A program made the position numbers and the translations under genes. The notes beneath the pieces were generated by a model that saw only the letters and a list, made by a program, of their open reading frames with translations, made no database searches and had not been told where the DNA came from. A stretch of 64,000 nucleotides of DNA, taken from positions 1 through 64,000 of the forward strand of contig CANLTN010000020.1 of assembly GCA_947494035.1 (NCBI GenBank). The letters are read 5' to 3'. Shown here piece after piece: positions 43,501 to 52,626 of the stretch (position 1 is its first letter; the number at the start of each line of letters is the position of its first letter). This DNA comes from Pseudovibrio sp947494035 (lineage in GTDB: Bacteria > Pseudomonadota > Alphaproteobacteria > Rhizobiales > Stappiaceae).

Positions 43501-44058
43501 ATGAGCTGGACAGCAGAACGTGTAGAGTTATTAACGAAGTTATGGGCGGACGGGTTAAGCGCCAGCCAAATAGCGGGAGAGCTTGGCAATGTTACCCGAA
43601 ACGCCGTGATAGGTAAGGTCCACCGGCTTGGACTTTCGGGACGCGCCAAATCGGGAGGCGGCGCAACCAAAACGAGAAAGGCACCTGCCCCAGCGGCAAA
43701 GACTGCCACCTTTACCAAGCCAACCCCGACTGAAGCTGTTACAGCAGCTATTCCAACCCCTATTCCCCGACAAATCCAACCAACAGTGTCCGGTGCCAAC
43801 GCTCTTAAAGTTGAGCCAATTGCAACGATCGAAACCGAGATCGCTCCTCTTCCTTCCGCAGACATCTTCATTCCTGTTTCCGAGCGCGCCTCCATCCTGA
43901 CATTGAACGAACGCACCTGTAAGTGGCCGATTGGTGATCCGGGTTCGGATGACTTCTACTTTTGCGGTCGTCAGTCAGATTCAGGCACACCCTACTGCGC
44001 TCACCACCGCAGCATCGCCTATCAGCCCGTCAGCGACCGCCGGCGCCGCGCAAGCTGA
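43501..44058 (+). CDS. gcrA: GcrA cell cycle regulator
   Basis: 185 residues from ATG 43501; a TTG 11 codons upstream is open but GcrA proteins start MSW. The N-terminal DNA-binding domain is characteristic: MSWTAERVELLTKLWADGLS, ASQIAGELGNVTRNAVIGKVHRLGLSGR. A proline/alanine/threonine-rich linker (about 60-135) precedes the C-terminal sigma-70-binding region (NERTCKWPIGDPGSDDFYFCGR, CAHHRSIAYQP). GcrA binds sigma-70 and activates promoters bearing methylated GANTC in S phase. Own unit with a terminator. Confidence 0.96.
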   Translation: MSWTAERVELLTKLWADGLSASQIAGELGNVTRNAVIGKVHRLGLSGRAKSGGGATKTRKAPAPAAKTATFTKPTPTEAVTAAIPTPIPRQIQPTVSGANALKVEPIATIETEIAPLPSADIFIPVSERASILTLNERTCKWPIGDPGSDDFYFCGRQSDSGTPYCAHHRSIAYQPVSDRRRRAS

Positions 44059-44082
44059 TAAGAGCTGACAGAATGAGTTCTG

Positions 44083-44108
44083 AGCCGGGTCCTGCACCCG
44101 GCTTTTTG
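44083..44108 (+). terminator. gcrA terminator
   Basis: Perfect 8-bp stem AGCCGGGT / ACCCGGCT with a 5-base loop, then TTTTTG, 24 bases past the gcrA stop. Confidence 0.88.
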
Positions 44109-44227
44109 CTGTTTGGGGAGCGGGCGCTCTACCAACCGGTTTGATTTCATTTTCTATCCGCACAGTTGGTTCTGCGCACCTCGTCATCAGAGCTGCAGTT
44201 TCACAGTGCGGTTATTGCCCAAACCAA

Positions 44228-44923
44228 TTACCCGGAAGCAAACTGGTCATTGAAGGCATAGCCGGCGCCGCGGACGGTGCGGATGGGGTCTTTCATGCGG
44301 CCTTTGTTGATGGCCTTGCGCAGGCGGCCCACATGGACATCCACGGTGCGCTCGTCCACGTACACGTCATGGCCCCAGACCGCATCGAGCAGCTGTTCTC
44401 GGGAGTAGACGCGGCCCGGTGCGCTCATGAGGAACTCCAGCAGGCGGAACTCGGTTGGGCCGAGGTGGATTTCGCGGCCTGTTCTGTGGACGCGGTGAGT
44501 TTCACGGTCCAGCTCGATGTCGCCAGACTTGAGCATTGTTGCGACAACTTCTGGCGATGCACGGCGGAAGATCGCGCGAACGCGGGCCATAAGTTCAGGG
44601 ACGGAGAACGGCTTAACGACGTAATCGTCGGCTCCGGTCGCCAGTCCACGGATGCGCTCGGATTCTTCACCACGCGCGGTGAGCATGATGATGGGCATAC
44701 GTTCGGTCTCCGCGCGTGCCCGCAGGCGGCGGCAGAGTTCGATGCCTGAGAGGCCCGGAAGCATCCAGTCGAGCAGGAGGAGGTCCGGCTGGCTTTCCTG
44801 CAACAGGAGTTCAGCCTCGTCTCCTCTAGCGCATACGTCCACAGTGTAGCCTTCTGCTTCCAGATTATAGCGGAGCAGCAGGCTGAGTGGTTCTTCGTCT
44901 TCTACAATCAGTATCTTTGGCAT
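44228..44923 (-). CDS. phoB: Phosphate regulon response regulator PhoB
   Basis: 231 residues from ATG 44923. Receiver: KILIVEDEEPLSLLL acidic pocket, phospho-acceptor Asp in LLLDWMLPGLSG near residue 53, Thr in IMLTARGEE, Lys in DDYVVKPFSVPEL. OmpR-type winged helix at the C terminus: DIELDRETHRVHRTGREIHLGPTEFRLL and VDVHVGRLRKAINK. When phosphorylated by PhoR it binds Pho boxes, including that before pstS. Last gene of the phoR-pst-phoU-phoB cluster, 130 bases after phoU. Confidence 0.95.
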   Translation of the reverse strand: MPKILIVEDEEPLSLLLRYNLEAEGYTVDVCARGDEAELLLQESQPDLLLLDWMLPGLSGIELCRRLRARAETERMPIIMLTARGEESERIRGLATGADDYVVKPFSVPELMARVRAIFRRASPEVVATMLKSGDIELDRETHRVHRTGREIHLGPTEFRLLEFLMSAPGRVYSREQLLDAVWGHDVYVDERTVDVHVGRLRKAINKGRMKDPIRTVRGAGYAFNDQFASG

Positions 44924-45053
44924 ACCCAAGTGCTCTCTTTGCACCTTCTGTTGTCAAGCAGTTTACCGACACATGTGTTTATGTAAACCGCTTTAACCTA
45001 TTGCAGTTGCGTTTGTTCTCATCCCAACCGGCACCCACTTCGGGGTAGCACGC

Positions 45054-45758
45054 TTAAGCGGAGGTGCTCCCTTCCAGTTCGTCCGTCTTTGGGCGATCAG
45101 CCGGGAGCTGGCTTCCGGTGGTCATGTAGTAGATGTTCTCAGCAATGTTTGTGGCGTGGTCTCCGATGCGCTCGATGTTCTTGGCACAAAACAGCAGGTG
45201 GGCGCACATGGTGATGGAGCGTGGATCTTCCATCATGTAAGTGAGCAACTGGCGGAACAGCGAGGTGTACAGAGCGTCGATCTCCTCATCGCGCTGATGT
45301 ACGCGGCGCACCACTTCCAGATCACCTGAGGTGTAGGCGTCCAGAATGGCCTTGAGCTGTTCCAGAGCCATGTCAGACATGTGCTCCACGCCAACAGCGA
45401 GTTGTTTGTTGTTGAATTCGCTCTCAATAGCAAGTGTGCGCTTGGCAATGTTCTTTGCCATGTCGCCGACGCGCTCCAGATCGTTGGAGATGCGCATGGC
45501 GGCTATGATATCGCGCAGGTCGCTGGCCATTGGCTGGCGGCGGGCGATCACGGAGATACACAGCTCTTCCAGCTCGGCCTGCATGTTGTCGAGACGCTGG
45601 TCGGCCTCTTTGGTGCGGATTGCCAGTTCGCGGTCCTGCCGCAGCAATGCGGTGACGGCATCATGGACCAGAGTTTCCGCGAACCCGCCCATTTCGACGA
45701 CACGTCCGGCCACTTCTTTCAGCTCTTCATTGAAGGAAGAGACGATATGATCTTTCAT
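45054..45758 (-). CDS. phoU: Phosphate signalling protein PhoU
   Basis: 234 residues from ATG 45758, with AAGGAG upstream. Two similar three-helix bundles, each with the metal-binding E/D-x3-D motif: LRDIIAAMRISNDLERVGDMAKNIA and MCAHLLFCAKNIERIGDHATNIAE. PhoU couples the Pst transporter to PhoR, keeping PhoB inactive when phosphate is plentiful. It follows pstB by 36 bases. Confidence 0.95.
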   Translation of the reverse strand: MKDHIVSSFNEELKEVAGRVVEMGGFAETLVHDAVTALLRQDRELAIRTKEADQRLDNMQAELEELCISVIARRQPMASDLRDIIAAMRISNDLERVGDMAKNIAKRTLAIESEFNNKQLAVGVEHMSDMALEQLKAILDAYTSGDLEVVRRVHQRDEEIDALYTSLFRQLLTYMMEDPRSITMCAHLLFCAKNIERIGDHATNIAENIYYMTTGSQLPADRPKTDELEGSTSA

Positions 45759-45794
45759 CGGATGATCTCCTTGGAGAACCACGTTTTTCTATTA

Positions 45795-46634
45795 TTAACC
45801 GAAACGGCCGGTGATGTAATCCTGCGTGCGCTGGTCTTTCGGATTGGTGAAGATGTCGTTGGTGAGCCCCTCCTCCACCAGATTGCCCAGATGGAAGAAC
45901 GCGGTGTGCTGGGAGACACGTGCAGCCTGCTGCATGGAGTGGGTCACGATGACGATGGTGTAGTTCTGGCGCAGCTCGTCGATCAGCTCTTCCACTTTTG
46001 CGGTGGCGATCGGATCAAGCGCCGAGCATGGCTCATCCATCAGGATCACTTCTGGCGCAACAGCAATGGCACGGGCGATGCAAAGGCGCTGCTGCTGACC
46101 ACCGGAGAGGCCTGTTCCCGGCTCGTCGAGACGGTCTTTGACTTCCTCAAACAGGCCTGCACGTTGCAATGAACTTGCGACGATCGCTTCCAGATCCGTC
46201 TTGCTTTGGGCCAGACCGTGGATGCGCGGGCCGTAAGCGACGTTCTCGAAGATGGATTTCGGGAACGGGTTGGGTTTTTGGAACACCATACCGACGCGGG
46301 CGCGCAGTTCTACTACATCGATGCGTGGATCATAAATATCGTCGTTGTCGAGCAGGATATTGCCTTCTACACGGCAGATATCGATGGTGTCATTCATGCG
46401 GTTCAAACAACGCAGGAAGGTGGACTTGCCGCAGCCGGATGGACCGATCAATGCGGTCACGCGGTTTTTGCGCACGTCCAGATCGACGCCATGGAGGGCC
46501 TGCTTGTTGCCGTAAAACACTTTTACGTCACGGCCCCGCATTTTCAGCGTTTCGCCTTCAGGTGAGACAGCCGGAGGGGCGTTCACTGTTGTATCAACTG
46601 CACTCAAGGTGTCTGTGGTCATTTCTAATGTCAT
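45795..46634 (-). CDS. pstB: Phosphate ABC transporter ATP-binding protein PstB
   Basis: 279 residues from ATG 46634 (AAAGG before); a longer frame reaches 46697 but overlaps the pstA 3' end. After a polar 35-residue N terminus come VKVFYGNKQALHGVDLDV, Walker A GPSGCGKST, the Q-loop, signature LSGGQQQRLCIARAIA, Walker B VILMDEPCSALDPIAT and the switch His in VTHSMQQAARVS. It powers phosphate uptake by PstAC. Start lies 16 bases past the pstA stop. Confidence 0.96.
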   Translation of the reverse strand: MTLEMTTDTLSAVDTTVNAPPAVSPEGETLKMRGRDVKVFYGNKQALHGVDLDVRKNRVTALIGPSGCGKSTFLRCLNRMNDTIDICRVEGNILLDNDDIYDPRIDVVELRARVGMVFQKPNPFPKSIFENVAYGPRIHGLAQSKTDLEAIVASSLQRAGLFEEVKDRLDEPGTGLSGGQQQRLCIARAIAVAPEVILMDEPCSALDPIATAKVEELIDELRQNYTIVIVTHSMQQAARVSQHTAFFHLGNLVEEGLTNDIFTNPKDQRTQDYITGRFG

Positions 46635-46650
46635 GATCTTGCCTTTCAAA

Positions 46651-48498
46651 TCACCAGCGGCGCTCAAAACGTTTACGAAGGATGATTGCGAATGCATTCA
46701 TCGAGATCAGGAAGCCGAGCAGCACCATGATCGCGGCAGAGGTTTTCTGCTGGAAAGCTGGTTCGGGGAAGTCAGCCCACATGAAGATCTGCACCGGCAG
46801 CACGGTAGAGGGATCAACCGGGCTTGCCGGGATGTCTACGATGAAGGCCACCATGCCGATCATGAGAAGAGGTGCGGTTTCGCCCAGTGCCTGCGCCATT
46901 CCGATGATTGTGCCCGTCAGGATACCCGGCATGGCCAGTGGCAGCACATGATGGAACACAGCCTGCAAGCGTGAGGCACCAACGCCCAGTGCGGCTTCAC
47001 GGATGCTAGGCGGCACGGCTTGAAGGGCGGCGCGGGAGGCGATGATGATGGTTGGCAGCGTCATTAACGCCAGCACCATACCGCCGACAAGCGGCGCCGA
47101 TCGCGGCAACCCAAAGACGTTGAGGAACACGGCCAGACCGAGCAGACCAAACACGATGGACGGAACGGCCGCCAGATTGTTGATGTTGACCTCAATCAGC
47201 TGGGTCCAGCGGTTCTTGGGCGCGAACTCTTCCAGATAGATTGCAGCAGAAACACCAATCGGGAACGACAGGGAGAGCGTGACCAGCATGGTCCAGAAGG
47301 ACCCGACAGCAGCACCCCAGATGCCTGCCATTTCTGCCTCACGGCTTGCACCGGCGCTGAAGAAGATGGAGTTCCATTCGTTTTCAACGCTGCCTTTTGC
47401 AATCAGATAGTCGGTGTAGGCGATCTCTTTGTCAGAGAATTTGCGGAAGCTTTCCGGTGTTTCCAGCTCTTTGATGCCCCATTGGCCTGCTGGAACAGCG
47501 GCTTGCGATGCCAGTGGGATGAAGGCTGTTCCTGTGACGCTGGTCGGGGTCACATTTTCCGCTTTGATGGTGCCGCCGTTCACCTCGATAAAGAAGCTTG
47601 GCATGTTGGCATTGAGTGTGCCGCCCATGGCGACATTATCAAAATGGCCCTGCAAGGTGACCAGTTCGGCCTTTTGCTTTTCCAGCGCGGCTATGATCTT
47701 GACCAGCGCAGCTTTGTTGCCCTCAATCTCGGAGGTCAGGCGCTGTGCGACCAACGGGTCTTTTTCGCCTGCCAGACGGGTTTCGAGGCCCGCAATCTTG
47801 GAGATCACGCTGGCTTCAGAGCGGCCACGGGCTTCGATCTTGCCAGCAAGCAGCTCTATCTCGCGCTCGTAGTAGGTTTTGAGAGAGGCCAGAATTTTGG
47901 TGAATTCAGGATCTTCCGCAGTGACGGTCACCTGACCTTCTGTGCCGGAGACAGTTGCGGCGCTGGATGGGAGGAACTCGGTTTGCTGTGTGATCAGGCC
48001 TTTGACATAAAGATCGGCAAAGTCAGAAAGCGGGACAGCAACCGGACCAGTCTCTCCCAGCAAGGACGGATCATTCATCACCTGCTTTTGCAGGGTCACG
48101 TTGGCACCGGAGGAGACCAGCGAATAGAGCACACGGCGGTTCTTGCGGTCGGAGGCGAAGGGCAGTTCAGCCTTCAGGCCGTCACGAATGATGGTGTTGT
48201 AGCTTGCGCCTGCCGGATTGGCCGGATCGACCTTTTCAGCACTCAGATCAAGCGGCACATTCACATAGTTGTAGGTGAAGGCGGGCAGACCGGAGCCGAC
48301 GATTGTGTAGAGCAGCAGAACCAGAAACGTTGCAGCCAGTGCGATGGCCCCAATGCCATAGGCCTTGAAGCGCGCTTCCATGCTGTAGCGCTTTTTCAAA
48401 CGCTTGCGGGCTTCGTCTGTTGTATGGACGCCGGAAGGAATGCCTTTGACACGTCCGCCAATGGCGGAACCGGCAGTGTCCTGAGCGATATCAGTCAT
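46651..48498 (-). CDS. pstA: Phosphate ABC transporter permease PstA (long form)
   Basis: 615 residues, about twice the length of E. coli PstA. The extra N-terminal part has one membrane helix (about 49-72) and a 300-residue periplasmic region of DUF3333 type that includes a coiled coil (about 205-285, GLETRLAGEKDPLVAQRL). The C-terminal permease domain (about 395-605) has the EAA loop AALGVGASRLQAVFHHVLPLAMPG. Long PstA is usual in Hyphomicrobiales. Its ATG overlaps the pstC 3' end by 8 bases. Confidence 0.94.
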   Translation of the reverse strand: MTDIAQDTAGSAIGGRVKGIPSGVHTTDEARKRLKKRYSMEARFKAYGIGAIALAATFLVLLLYTIVGSGLPAFTYNYVNVPLDLSAEKVDPANPAGASYNTIIRDGLKAELPFASDRKNRRVLYSLVSSGANVTLQKQVMNDPSLLGETGPVAVPLSDFADLYVKGLITQQTEFLPSSAATVSGTEGQVTVTAEDPEFTKILASLKTYYEREIELLAGKIEARGRSEASVISKIAGLETRLAGEKDPLVAQRLTSEIEGNKAALVKIIAALEKQKAELVTLQGHFDNVAMGGTLNANMPSFFIEVNGGTIKAENVTPTSVTGTAFIPLASQAAVPAGQWGIKELETPESFRKFSDKEIAYTDYLIAKGSVENEWNSIFFSAGASREAEMAGIWGAAVGSFWTMLVTLSLSFPIGVSAAIYLEEFAPKNRWTQLIEVNINNLAAVPSIVFGLLGLAVFLNVFGLPRSAPLVGGMVLALMTLPTIIIASRAALQAVPPSIREAALGVGASRLQAVFHHVLPLAMPGILTGTIIGMAQALGETAPLLMIGMVAFIVDIPASPVDPSTVLPVQIFMWADFPEPAFQQKTSAAIMVLLGFLISMNAFAIILRKRFERRW

Positions 48499-49879
48499 AC
48501 TGTTCCCTATATTTCTTCACGACGCGCAGTGCGAAGATGTTCAGAGCAAGAGTGATGCAGAAAAGGAGAAGACCGAGTGCAAATGCTGCAAGTGTTTTTG
48601 CGCTGTCAAACTCCTGATCACCGACCAGTAGAGTGACGATTTGCACGGTCACGGTTGTTACAGCTTCCAGCGGGTTCACTGTGATGTTGGCCGCAAGACC
48701 TGCTGCCATCACCACAATCATGGTTTCACCAATGGCGCGGGAGATGGCGAGGATCAGAGCAGAGACAATGCCCGGCAGCGCGGCTGGCAGCACAACACGG
48801 CGGATTGTTTCGGATTTGGTTGCACCCAAACCGGCTGAGCCGTCACGCAAAGACTGTGGCACTGCGTTGATCACATCGTCCGACAGGGAGGAGACGAACG
48901 GGATAATCATGATGCCCATGACGAGCCCTGCGGCCAGTGCGGATTCAGAGCTGACCGACAGGCCGAAGCTTTCGCCCCATCCACGGATAAACGGTGCCAC
49001 AGTCAAGGCTGCGAAGAAGCCGTAGACCACTGTTGGGATGCCCGCCAGAATTTCCAGAACCGGCTTTGCGATGGCACGGACCGGTGTGCTGGCATAGTCA
49101 GAGAGGTAGATTGCGGAAAGCAAGCCGATTGGCGCGGCCACCATGATCGCGATAAACGTGATGAGCATGGTGCCCACCAGAAGCGGGATCGCACCGAAGA
49201 TCTTGGTGTTGGTATCGCCGTGGTCAGCACCAGCACCTTCAAACGCGCTTTGCGGGCTCCAGTGGGTGCCGAAGACGAAGTCCATAATCGGGATCTGGCG
49301 AAAGAACATCAGGCTTTCGAAGATGAGCGAAAGAACGATGCCGATGGTGGTGAAGATCGCAACAGCAGAACACAGGATCAGCAATCCCATGACGGTGCGC
49401 TCTACAAAATGGCGCGCCCGCATTTGTGGGCGAATGGACCGGTTGCCGTACCACAGACCGCCAGCCACCAAAGCGATGATCAGCGTTGTTTTCAGGTAAA
49501 GGGAAATCTTGGCGAGCGAGGCGAACACTTCCGCGGTCTGCTCTTTGCCAGCGTCGGAGAACCCAACGATACCGCCAAAGGCGATTGCGCGGGCGTCACG
49601 CAGAAATGCCTGAAGTTGCGGTTTGGACAGTCCTTCGACAATTTCCGCATTTGCGTTGATCACCATCGTATCAAGCAGTCGCGGCTCGATGATTGCCCAT
49701 ACAATCAGAAGCACAGATGCAGGCAGAACGGCCAGAATGGCCAGATACCCACCATGATAGGTTGGACGGGAATGAAGGACTGACAGTTGATTGCCTGCCA
49801 CCTGCATTGCGCGAAAGCGCCCGTAGACATTCGCGGTTACGAAAACCAATAGGAGAAGGGCGGCGTAAGTCCAGAACAT
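48491..49879 (-). CDS. pstC: Phosphate ABC transporter permease PstC
   Basis: 462 residues. An N-terminal extension with two membrane helices and a periplasmic stretch precedes the canonical six-helix permease (about 190-460), ending in the EAA loop GSAGLGATKSETIRRVVLPAALPG. PstC and PstA form the membrane channel. Overlaps pstA by 8 bases; separated from pstS by 137 bases carrying two hairpins, typical for a binding protein made in excess. Confidence 0.95.
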   Translation of the reverse strand: MFWTYAALLLLVFVTANVYGRFRAMQVAGNQLSVLHSRPTYHGGYLAILAVLPASVLLIVWAIIEPRLLDTMVINANAEIVEGLSKPQLQAFLRDARAIAFGGIVGFSDAGKEQTAEVFASLAKISLYLKTTLIIALVAGGLWYGNRSIRPQMRARHFVERTVMGLLILCSAVAIFTTIGIVLSLIFESLMFFRQIPIMDFVFGTHWSPQSAFEGAGADHGDTNTKIFGAIPLLVGTMLITFIAIMVAAPIGLLSAIYLSDYASTPVRAIAKPVLEILAGIPTVVYGFFAALTVAPFIRGWGESFGLSVSSESALAAGLVMGIMIIPFVSSLSDDVINAVPQSLRDGSAGLGATKSETIRRVVLPAALPGIVSALILAISRAIGETMIVVMAAGLAANITVNPLEAVTTVTVQIVTLLVGDQEFDSAKTLAAFALGLLLFCITLALNIFALRVVKKYREQYD

Positions 49880-49921
49880 TTATTTGTGTCGCCTTATCGG
49901 GCTCTCCTGCCGCAGCTTTAT

Positions 49922-50005
49922 TCGGGTGCTTGCTCAAAACACCCGAGTGGCAGAAGTGACCACTTTTCGAAAATCAGGAACGGTCAACCGGAGTGCTGAC
50001 CGTTC
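49922..50005 (-). other. Two intercistronic hairpins between pstS and pstC
   Basis: TCGGGTG / CACCCGA (49922-49928, 49940-49946) and GAACGGTCA / TGACCGTTC (49978-49986, 49997-50005). Neither has a T run. They probably stabilise the pstS message or cause partial termination so that binding protein exceeds permease. Confidence 0.65.
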
Positions 50006-50016
50006 CCTTGTTGCAA

Positions 50017-51036
50017 TTAGAATACGAGTGGTGTCAGAGCGGAGGCAGACTGGGAGACGTCTTCACGCTCATCAGTTGGCAATGGGATCAGGCCTTTGTC
50101 TGCCAGATAGCCTTCGTCGCCCCATGTGTCTTCGTGGGTGAACTCAGCCAGATATTCGGCAATGCCAGGGATGACGCCCACATGCTCTTTCTTGATGTAG
50201 AAGTAGAGCGAGCGGGAGACAGGGTAGTCACCATCTGCGATTGCCTCAAACGTTGGCTCAACACCAGCGATGTGGGTGCCCTGAATTTTGTCGGCGTTCT
50301 GATCGAGGAAGGAGAAGCCGAAGATGCCCAATGCGTTCGGGTTTGCATCCAGCTTCTGAACGATCAAGTTGTCGTTTTCGCCAGCTTCGATGTAGGCTCC
50401 GTCTTCACGGATTTCGTGACAGGCTTTTTTCTGCAGATCGAGGTCCGCCGCGCCCGGCACCATTTTACAGCCACCTTCCATTGCCAGTTCGGCAAAGGCA
50501 TCGCGGGTACCGGATGTTGGTGGAGGGCCAAGCACTTCGATCTTCACGTTTGGCAGGGAAGGATCGATGTCGGACCAGTTCTGGTACGGGTTTGCCACCA
50601 GCTTGCCGTCAACCGGAACTTCTTTCGCCAGAGCCAGGAAGATCTGCGCCAGTGTCAGATCGAGCTGGGAACCGGCCTTGGAGTTTGCAAGAACGATGCC
50701 GTCAAAGCCAACGGTCACTTCAACCGGTGTCACACCAGCTTCGTTACACTTGACCAGTTCCTTCGCCTTCATACGGCGGGACGCATTGGTGATGTCAGGG
50801 GTGTTGGAGCCGACGCCGTCACAGAAAAGCTTGATGCCGCCACCAGAGCCAGTGGATTCGACAACCGGTGTCTTGAAGCTTGTTTTCTGACCAAACTGCT
50901 CAGCAACAGCTGTCGCAAATGGGAAAACAGTGGAGGAACCAACGATCTGAATCTGATCACGTGCCTGAGCGGAACCAGCAGCAATGGTTCCTGCGAGAGC
51001 GAGCGCCGCAACGCTTGCAAATGCCTTGATTTTCAC
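50017..51036 (-). CDS. pstS: Periplasmic phosphate-binding protein PstS
   Basis: 339 residues with signal peptide (MKIKAFASVAALALAGTIAAGSAQA). Phosphate-binding loops: IVGSSTVFPFATAVAE, ESTGSGGGIKLFCDG and GPPPTSGTRDAFAELAM, characteristic of the PstS-like family with the S-T-V and T-S-G-T-R contacts. It delivers phosphate to PstCA. Preceded by tandem Pho boxes at 51131-51174, so PhoB controls it. Confidence 0.96.
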   Translation of the reverse strand: MKIKAFASVAALALAGTIAAGSAQARDQIQIVGSSTVFPFATAVAEQFGQKTSFKTPVVESTGSGGGIKLFCDGVGSNTPDITNASRRMKAKELVKCNEAGVTPVEVTVGFDGIVLANSKAGSQLDLTLAQIFLALAKEVPVDGKLVANPYQNWSDIDPSLPNVKIEVLGPPPTSGTRDAFAELAMEGGCKMVPGAADLDLQKKACHEIREDGAYIEAGENDNLIVQKLDANPNALGIFGFSFLDQNADKIQGTHIAGVEPTFEAIADGDYPVSRSLYFYIKKEHVGVIPGIAEYLAEFTHEDTWGDEGYLADKGLIPLPTDEREDVSQSASALTPLVF

Positions 51037-51130
51037 CTGAAGTCTCCTTGGGAGTCCTGGTTTAAAAAAACTGATTGATAACGTTCATCACACAGCGCCC
51101 CTGCTGTGCGATGGGTGCAACCTAGCGTTT

Positions 51131-51174
51131 GGCTGTGATGGTTATATGAAGGTTACGTATCAGTTTTATGACAT
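51131..51174 (-). promoter_or_regulatory. Tandem Pho boxes upstream of pstS
   Basis: Read on the minus strand, four successive 11-mers: ATGTCATAAAA, CTGATACGTAA, CCTTCATATAA, CCATCACAGCC. The first two match the consensus CTGTCAT-AAAA-CTGT(C/A)A(C/T); the 11-base periodicity continues through a weaker second pair. The array lies 95 bases before the pstS ATG, so a PhoB-activated promoter reads pstS and onward. Confidence 0.8.
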
Positions 51175-51202
51175 TGCAAGTATTTGATTTTATTTATAAT
51201 TC

Positions 51203-52570
51203 CTAATCGACGTCATTTTCATCATAAAGAACTGCACCGGGTATGAACACGCGGAAACAGGCGCCCTCATTGGGCTTGCTTTCAATTTCAAGGCGGGCGC
51301 GGTGGCGAGTCAGAATATGTTTGACGATGGCCAGACCAAGGCCAGTGCCCTTCATCTGGCGGGATGTGACCACGTCAACCCTATAGAAACGCTCGGTCAA
51401 GCGCGGCAGGTGCTCTGGATCGATGCCGGGGCCATAGTCACGGACCTCAGCAATCCATTGAGGGGTCTCGGTGGAATCAGTGTCGGGACGGCAGGTCACA
51501 TCGACACGGCCACCGCTGGAGCCATATTTCAGGGCATTCTCGATCAAATTGCTGAAGACCTGCACCAGCTCATCGTTCTCACCGCGAATCTCGATGGGTT
51601 CGTCGGGCAAAGACAGATTGATCTTCACGCCGGATTCTTTTGCCACCGGCAGCAGTGTTTCCACGGAGTGACTCATGATCTGGCCGAGGTCCACAAGGCT
51701 TTCGGGCTGGACGTGGACTTTCATCTCGATGCGGGACAAGGACAGCAAGTCGTCAATAAGGCGGCGCATACGCTCGGCCTGATGCAGCATGATGTCGAGG
51801 AACTGGTCCTGCGCTTTGGGATCGTTCTTGGCTGGCCCTTGCAGGGTTTCAATAAATCCGGTCAGGGAAGCCAGAGGTGTGCGCAATTCGTGGGAGGCGT
51901 TAGCGACGAAGTCAGCCCGCATCCGCTCCAGACGGCGTGCCTCGGTCAGATCGTGTATGACGACGAGGATAAGACCCGGACGTCCACGGGGAACGGCCAG
52001 ACTGGCGTTGGTGACAGAGCGGAGCGGCGCGATATGCGCTTCAAGCCACAGCTCCATGGGCACCTTCTCGCTCCACTCGATGATTTCCGTTGCCCCCCCG
52101 TTGGAGACGCGGTCCAGCGCTTCCAGCAGGGATGGTGCGCGGATGCGGAAGGAGAGCGGGTCGCCCACGGCAATGGTGCCAAAGCGGCGCTGTGCGGCGC
52201 TGTTCACGTACTGGGTTGTGCCACGGTAGTCCACCACGAAGCATGGGTCCGGCAGGGCATTCACGGCGGACTTCATGCCACGGTCAACAATCTGGCTGGC
52301 TTCCCTGCGGCTGACACCGCTGGGTGCCTTGACCTTGGTGCGGCTTTTGACGCCGCCGCCGATGACCAGCACAAATATGAGCGCATAAGCAAAAAACGAG
52401 GCCCAGAGCGGCACGTGAAAGGCATAGGAGAAGACCGCAAAGATGCCCGCAGCTGCCAGAAGAATCCAGCGCACATCTACCGTTTTGCGATAGATCGCCT
52501 GTCTGTTGAGACCCAGTCTCAACGGCTCCTGATTGGTCTGCTTTTCTTCCTTGTCAGTATCCACGGACAT
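51203..52570 (-). CDS. phoR: Phosphate regulon sensor histidine kinase PhoR
   Basis: 455 residues from ATG 52570; a GTG three codons earlier is open. Two N-terminal membrane helices (about 33-72) without a periplasmic sensor loop, a PAS domain (about 100-200), the HisKA box FVANASHELRTPLASLTGF with the phosphorylated His, then N box NLIENALKYGSSG, G1 DYGPGI, F and G2 GTGLGLAIVKHIL. It phosphorylates PhoB when PstSCAB-PhoU signals phosphate lack. First gene of the cluster; 166 bases before pstS hold the Pho boxes. Confidence 0.95.
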   Translation of the reverse strand: MSVDTDKEEKQTNQEPLRLGLNRQAIYRKTVDVRWILLAAAGIFAVFSYAFHVPLWASFFAYALIFVLVIGGGVKSRTKVKAPSGVSRREASQIVDRGMKSAVNALPDPCFVVDYRGTTQYVNSAAQRRFGTIAVGDPLSFRIRAPSLLEALDRVSNGGATEIIEWSEKVPMELWLEAHIAPLRSVTNASLAVPRGRPGLILVVIHDLTEARRLERMRADFVANASHELRTPLASLTGFIETLQGPAKNDPKAQDQFLDIMLHQAERMRRLIDDLLSLSRIEMKVHVQPESLVDLGQIMSHSVETLLPVAKESGVKINLSLPDEPIEIRGENDELVQVFSNLIENALKYGSSGGRVDVTCRPDTDSTETPQWIAEVRDYGPGIDPEHLPRLTERFYRVDVVTSRQMKGTGLGLAIVKHILTRHRARLEIESKPNEGACFRVFIPGAVLYDENDVD

Positions 52571-52626
52571 AGGTGCCACTCTCTAAACGCCGCTTTGCGC
52601 TTATATTGTTATTCCCTCAAGACTGA

